Positions 5,266 through 7,413 of a DNA stretch of 7,413 nt are shown here, in pieces; the first letter of the stretch is position 1, and the number at the start of each line of letters is the position of its first letter. The stretch lies in NCBI GenBank assembly GCA_030150485.1, contig JASLFZ010000006.1, positions 1-7,413 on the forward strand. Direction: 5' to 3'. The position numbers and the translations under genes are program-made. This DNA is from Candidatus Saccharimonadales bacterium (GTDB lineage: Bacteria; Patescibacteriota; Saccharimonadia; UBA4664; SCTI01). The notes beneath the pieces are model-generated. The model was given only the letters and a program-made list of their open reading frames with translations. It did not search any database and was not told the origin of the DNA.

Positions 5266-5436
5266 ATGAATAGAAGATCGTTTAGCGGCTTGGACGCACT
5301 AGTCGTCATCATGCTCATCGCACTCGCGGGCTGGACGATAGGCCAGGCTTACGCCCCAGGACACACCATCGCTCTACCCCTCATCGTGCTTGCCATCATT
5401 TACCGCGTGATCAAAAGAATCCTGTTTGGCGACTAG
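5266..5436 (+). CDS. Small two-helix membrane protein (56 aa)
   Basis: I recognise no family. The 56-aa product starts MNRRSFSG and has two hydrophobic segments: about 10-27, and about 34-49 interrupted by P38. A Gly/Pro/His turn (APGH, 30-33) joins them, and a basic end (RVIKRILFGD) follows. Arg residues at both the N-terminus and after helix 2 predict both ends in the cytoplasm and a short outside loop. Such small hairpin membrane proteins often act as holin-like, toxin or stress-envelope proteins, but nothing here decides among these. It is expressed alone: promoter at 5098-5126, long leader, strong Shine-Dalgarno, and a terminator 41 nt after the stop. A longer in-frame reading from TTG 5077 was set aside because it would place the promoter inside the coding region. 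Confidence 0.72.
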   Translation: MNRRSFSGLDALVVIMLIALAGWTIGQAYAPGHTIALPLIVLAIIYRVIKRILFGD

Positions 5437-5477
5437 ATCTAGTCCCAGTAACTCAAATCATAGCCCTCAAGCAGTCC

Positions 5478-5512
5478 GGAAAGGCCCTCTGTTTGAGGGT
5501 CTTTCCATTTTT
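5478..5512 (+). terminator. Rho-independent terminator after the small membrane protein
   Basis: A 12-bp stem, 5478-5489 (GGAAAGGCCCTC) with 5495-5506 (GAGGGTCTTTCC), contains one G-U pair and a 5-nt loop TGTTT, followed by ATTTTT to 5512. It separates the membrane-protein gene from the downstream operon. Confidence 0.94.
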
Positions 5513-5549
5513 AGCCTAGTTTTGCCCCCACCCATTGGTATTTAGGCTG

Positions 5550-5561
5550 TACACTTTACAT
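5550..5561 (+). promoter_or_regulatory. -10 element of a predicted leaderless operon promoter
   Basis: TACACT (5550-5555) ends 6 nt before the ATG at 5562, the same geometry as at 1612, 4302 and 4616. No Shine-Dalgarno is present. It would drive the three-gene operon to 7170. The match to TATAAT is 4 of 6 and no clear -35 is seen. Confidence 0.5.
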
Positions 5562-6149
5562 ATGAAGCTCCTACTGGTAAACAACGAAACGCGGCATCTG
5601 CGCGCGCTGAAGTCAATTTGTGAGCAGCATAACGCGGTGGATGTCACAGAGGTTGAAAGGCTACGCGAGTCTCAGCCCGAGCACTATGATGCAGTAATTC
5701 TATCAGGAAGTTATCGACATTCGGTGCTTTACCCCGCGAGTTATTTTGAGTCGGAGATCGAGTTTATCCGCACTACCGATAAGCCCGTTTTGGGCGTGTG
5801 CCTCGGTTTTGAGCTGATTGCCCATGCGTTTGGCTGCGAGCTGAACCGTTTGTCGCAAAAAGTAATCGGTGCGGGGTTGGTTACGCCAACCACGGAGGGT
5901 GCCGAGATTTTCCAGGGAACGACGCCCATACAAGTTACCGAGGCGCATCGCTGGAGTGTTGAGGAGGTACCGCCGGATTTGGTTGTGCTGGCAACTTCAA
6001 AGACCGGCATTGAGGCGCTGCGCCATCGCACGAGACCACTATACGGGCTCCAGTTCCATCCCGAGGATTTCTCCTATGCTAGTGACGGTAAGGCTGTTTT
6101 TGATACTATATTGAAGGTTTTTAAGGGATTTCTGGACTCCTCCATATGA
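5562..6149 (+). CDS. Class I glutamine amidotransferase, stand-alone (GMP synthase glutaminase-like)
   Basis: A 195-aa single-domain protein of the triad (class I) glutamine amidotransferase fold. The nucleophile elbow is GVCLGFE with C80, and the His-Glu pair of the triad is in GLQFHPE (H166, E168). SGS (48-50) replaces the usual SGGP at the oxyanion strand. EAHRW near residue 128 sits where GMP synthase glutaminases have a conserved His motif, and the size fits archaeal-type free GuaA glutaminase subunits. The role would be to hydrolyse glutamine and pass ammonia to a partner synthase, but no synthase is encoded nearby. A C26-type gamma-glutamyl hydrolase role is an alternative. ATG 5562 is chosen over an in-frame TTG at 5535, because of the family start and the -10 hexamer. 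It overlaps the next gene by ATGA, implying translational coupling. Confidence 0.88.
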   Translation: MKLLLVNNETRHLRALKSICEQHNAVDVTEVERLRESQPEHYDAVILSGSYRHSVLYPASYFESEIEFIRTTDKPVLGVCLGFELIAHAFGCELNRLSQKVIGAGLVTPTTEGAEIFQGTTPIQVTEAHRWSVEEVPPDLVVLATSKTGIEALRHRTRPLYGLQFHPEDFSYASDGKAVFDTILKVFKGFLDSSI

Positions 6150-6775
6150 ACGATTTTATTGATATTTCGCTGCCCCTATTCGAGGATATGCCGGTCTATC
6201 CTGGTACAGCTCCTACTAAAATAACTTCTGTCAGGAGCGCAAGCGGTAGCTCTGTACTCTCGGAAATTACGATGACGTCCCACGCTGGCACTCACGTGGA
6301 TGCGCCCCGCCACGCGCTTCCTGACGGTAAGGGGATTGACGAGCTGGTTTTATCGAAATTCTATGGTCCGTGCCGCGTTCTGGATATGACGGCATGTAAA
6401 GACGTCATAACAAAAGAGGACTTGGTGACGGCGGATATAGCTCAGGGCGAAAGGGTTCTCCTAAAAACTTCAAACTCAGCTAGAGGCTTTGACCGCTTTT
6501 ATGATGATTACATTTTTTTAGACCCCCACGCCGCAGCATACCTAGCCGAGCTCGGTGTCAGCTTAGTCGGCATAGATGCACTGTCCGTTAAGCAACGCGG
6601 GGCAAGTGACAATACCAGTCATACCGCATTACTTTCCACAGATATACCCATACTCGAGGGGCTCAACTTATCCGCAGTCGCTTCAGGCGTGTATACGCTG
6701 TTTGCATTTCCTTTGGCGTTTAAGGAGCTTGATGGCTCACCGGTAAGAGCACTTTTGCTCCCTCTTGCAAAATGA
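6146..6775 (+). CDS. Cyclase-family metal hydrolase, KynB (kynurenine formamidase)-like
   Basis: A 209-aa protein of the cyclase/arylformamidase family. The signature HxGTHxDxPxH is present as H46, G48-T49-H50, D52, P54 and H56. The later ligand or catalytic residues H159 (in TSHTALL) and E171 (in ILEGLNLS) match the positions known from KynB structures. VGIDALSV (about 138-145) is the usual substrate-pocket strand. Family members bind two divalent metals, usually zinc, and hydrolyse amide or ester bonds: N-formylkynurenine in KynB, with cyclic amides or isatin in relatives. No other kynurenine-pathway gene is seen here, so the substrate is open. The start ATG overlaps the upstream stop (ATGA) and the stop overlaps the downstream ATG, placing it as the middle gene of a coupled three-gene operon. 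Confidence 0.9.
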   Translation: MNDFIDISLPLFEDMPVYPGTAPTKITSVRSASGSSVLSEITMTSHAGTHVDAPRHALPDGKGIDELVLSKFYGPCRVLDMTACKDVITKEDLVTADIAQGERVLLKTSNSARGFDRFYDDYIFLDPHAAAYLAELGVSLVGIDALSVKQRGASDNTSHTALLSTDIPILEGLNLSAVASGVYTLFAFPLAFKELDGSPVRALLLPLAK

Positions 6776-7170
6776 GTTGGCAAGAAGTAGACGCGGCACT
6801 AGCTGAGCTAGCGTATAAGATCAAGCCTAAGCCTGACGTGATTGTGGGTATTGCTCGAGGGGGCTTAGTGCCAGCTAGGATTCTGGCAAGCAAGCTGGAT
6901 AGTAGGGATATGTATTGTCTAACCATCAAAAAAGTCGGCGGCGAGCGAAAGGTCACCACCGATATTTTAGACGATATCTCCAGCAAGACAATTTTGTTAG
7001 TTGAGGATATGCTCGAAACTGGGAGGAGTCTCGTAGTTGCTCAGCGCTACCTTGAGGCAAAAGGCGCAATAGTCATTACCGCGGCTCTTTACGCCCAGCC
7101 CGATTCTGAGATCATGCCAGATTTTTATTTAGAGGCGAGGGCTCAAGTGCCAGCATTTCCTTGGGAGTGA
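6772..7170 (+). CDS. Small type I phosphoribosyltransferase
   Basis: A 132-aa type I phosphoribosyltransferase. The PRPP-binding signature is ILLVEDMLETGRSL (74-87), with the acidic pair E78-D79 and the TG (83-84) that grips the 5'-phosphate. The pyrophosphate loop is GIARGGLVPAR (26-36). The end PAFPWE resembles the WxxFPWE tail of the COG2236/xanthine-guanine phosphoribosyltransferase-like group. It is shorter than most purine phosphoribosyltransferases (about 150-180 aa), mainly through a small hood, so the base specificity cannot be told. The expected reaction joins a nucleobase-like amine to PRPP, releasing pyrophosphate, in the cytosol. It starts inside the stop of the cyclase gene (ATGA) and is the last gene of the operon. 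No terminator is visible after the stop. Confidence 0.9.
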   Translation: MSWQEVDAALAELAYKIKPKPDVIVGIARGGLVPARILASKLDSRDMYCLTIKKVGGERKVTTDILDDISSKTILLVEDMLETGRSLVVAQRYLEAKGAIVITAALYAQPDSEIMPDFYLEARAQVPAFPWE

Positions 7171-7243
7171 TAGGTCCTCAGCGGAATTTAGAACTATTAC
7201 CGAAGACAGCTCCGCCCCAGTTGCTAGCATAGGCTTACTAACT

Positions 7244-7250
7244 AGGGGGT
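7244..7250 (+). promoter_or_regulatory. Shine-Dalgarno for the gene at 7257
   Basis: AGGGGGT ends 6 nt before the ATG at 7257, a good position for ribosome binding, and supports this start. Confidence 0.6.
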
Positions 7251-7256
7251 GCATTT

Positions 7257-7413
7257 ATGGCTAAGCAGCCGAATCAATACACAAAAAGTAATGGCAGCTC
7301 GGGCGCTGGCTCGACCGACGCGCGGCAAAGTAGCTTTGGCGAAAGCCTGGAGACTCACGACCTGAGCTGGCTGCAGGACCGAGCAAGCAAGCTTAATATT
7401 GAGGGTCGCTCCT
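7257..7413 (+). CDS. N-terminus of an unidentified protein, cut by the window edge
   Basis: An open frame of 52 codons plus one base runs off the right edge. It starts with ATG and is preceded by AGGGGGT at proper spacing. The peptide begins MAKQPNQYTKSNG, then a Gly/Ser-rich low-complexity part (about 12-30) and SLETHDLSWLQDRASKLNIEG (31-51), a helical, charged segment. There is no signal peptide or membrane segment in the visible part and no recognised domain. The disordered-looking start suggests a cytosolic protein with a flexible N-terminal tail. It lies 86 nt after the phosphoribosyltransferase with its own ribosome-binding site, so it may or may not belong to that operon. Confidence 0.68.
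   Translation, partial: MAKQPNQYTKSNGSSGAGSTDARQSSFGESLETHDLSWLQDRASKLNIEGRS

Noticed and set aside
7181..7215. GCGGA...TCCGC inverted repeat as the operon terminator
   Set aside because: A 5-bp stem with a loop of about 25 nt and no T-run is not a credible terminator.
1..7413. CRISPR array, insertion sequence, integrase or toxin-antitoxin pair
   Set aside because: No regularly spaced repeats, transposase or integrase motifs, or recognisable toxin-antitoxin gene pairs were seen; the only longer direct repeat is the two-copy 24-mer.

Overview
The window reads as a compact bacterial chromosome using the standard code (TGA is a stop). Short intergenic gaps, overlapping genes, a full Obg GTPase, a MltG tail followed by a LysM-CHAP cell-wall protein, and several small proteins of unknown function together suggest a Candidate Phyla Radiation (Patescibacteria) genome, possibly Saccharibacteria. 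The taxonomic guess is inference from protein style and should be held loosely.

Layout: 1-188 is the C-terminus of MltG (murein transglycosylase). A consensus-like promoter follows, then a LysM-LysM-CHAP peptidoglycan hydrolase (347-1546) closed by an intrinsic terminator. Obg (1612-2880) starts directly after that terminator. Next come a 65-aa helical protein (2939-3136) and tRNA-Ala(CGC) (3182-3257). Downstream of the tRNA is a stretch that looks AT-richer and gene-poorer: a hairpin-rich non-coding region (3258-3468), a minus-strand protein with kinase/aminoglycoside-phosphotransferase-like motifs (3469-4302), a 313-bp gap, a PhnB/VOC-type protein (4616-5059) bracketed by a 24-bp imperfect direct repeat, and a 56-aa two-helix membrane protein (5266-5436) with a strong terminator. 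The right part is a tightly coupled three-gene operon (5562-7170): a class I glutamine amidotransferase, a KynB-type metal hydrolase of the cyclase family, and a small type I phosphoribosyltransferase, joined by two ATGA overlaps. A further gene begins at 7257 and runs off the end.

The most striking pattern is in translation initiation. Four genes that head transcription units (obg, the minus-strand gene, the VOC gene and the amidotransferase) each have a -10-like hexamer ending exactly 6 nt before the ATG and no Shine-Dalgarno sequence, which predicts leaderless mRNAs. Three other genes (2939, 5266, 7257) have purine-rich Shine-Dalgarno sequences instead. Other points of interest are a tRNA-Ala in which the tertiary pair 19-56 appears as A-U in place of the near-universal G-C, an Obg whose G4 motif reads TKTE instead of NKxD, and the amidotransferase/cyclase/phosphoribosyltransferase operon, whose joint reaction is not obvious.
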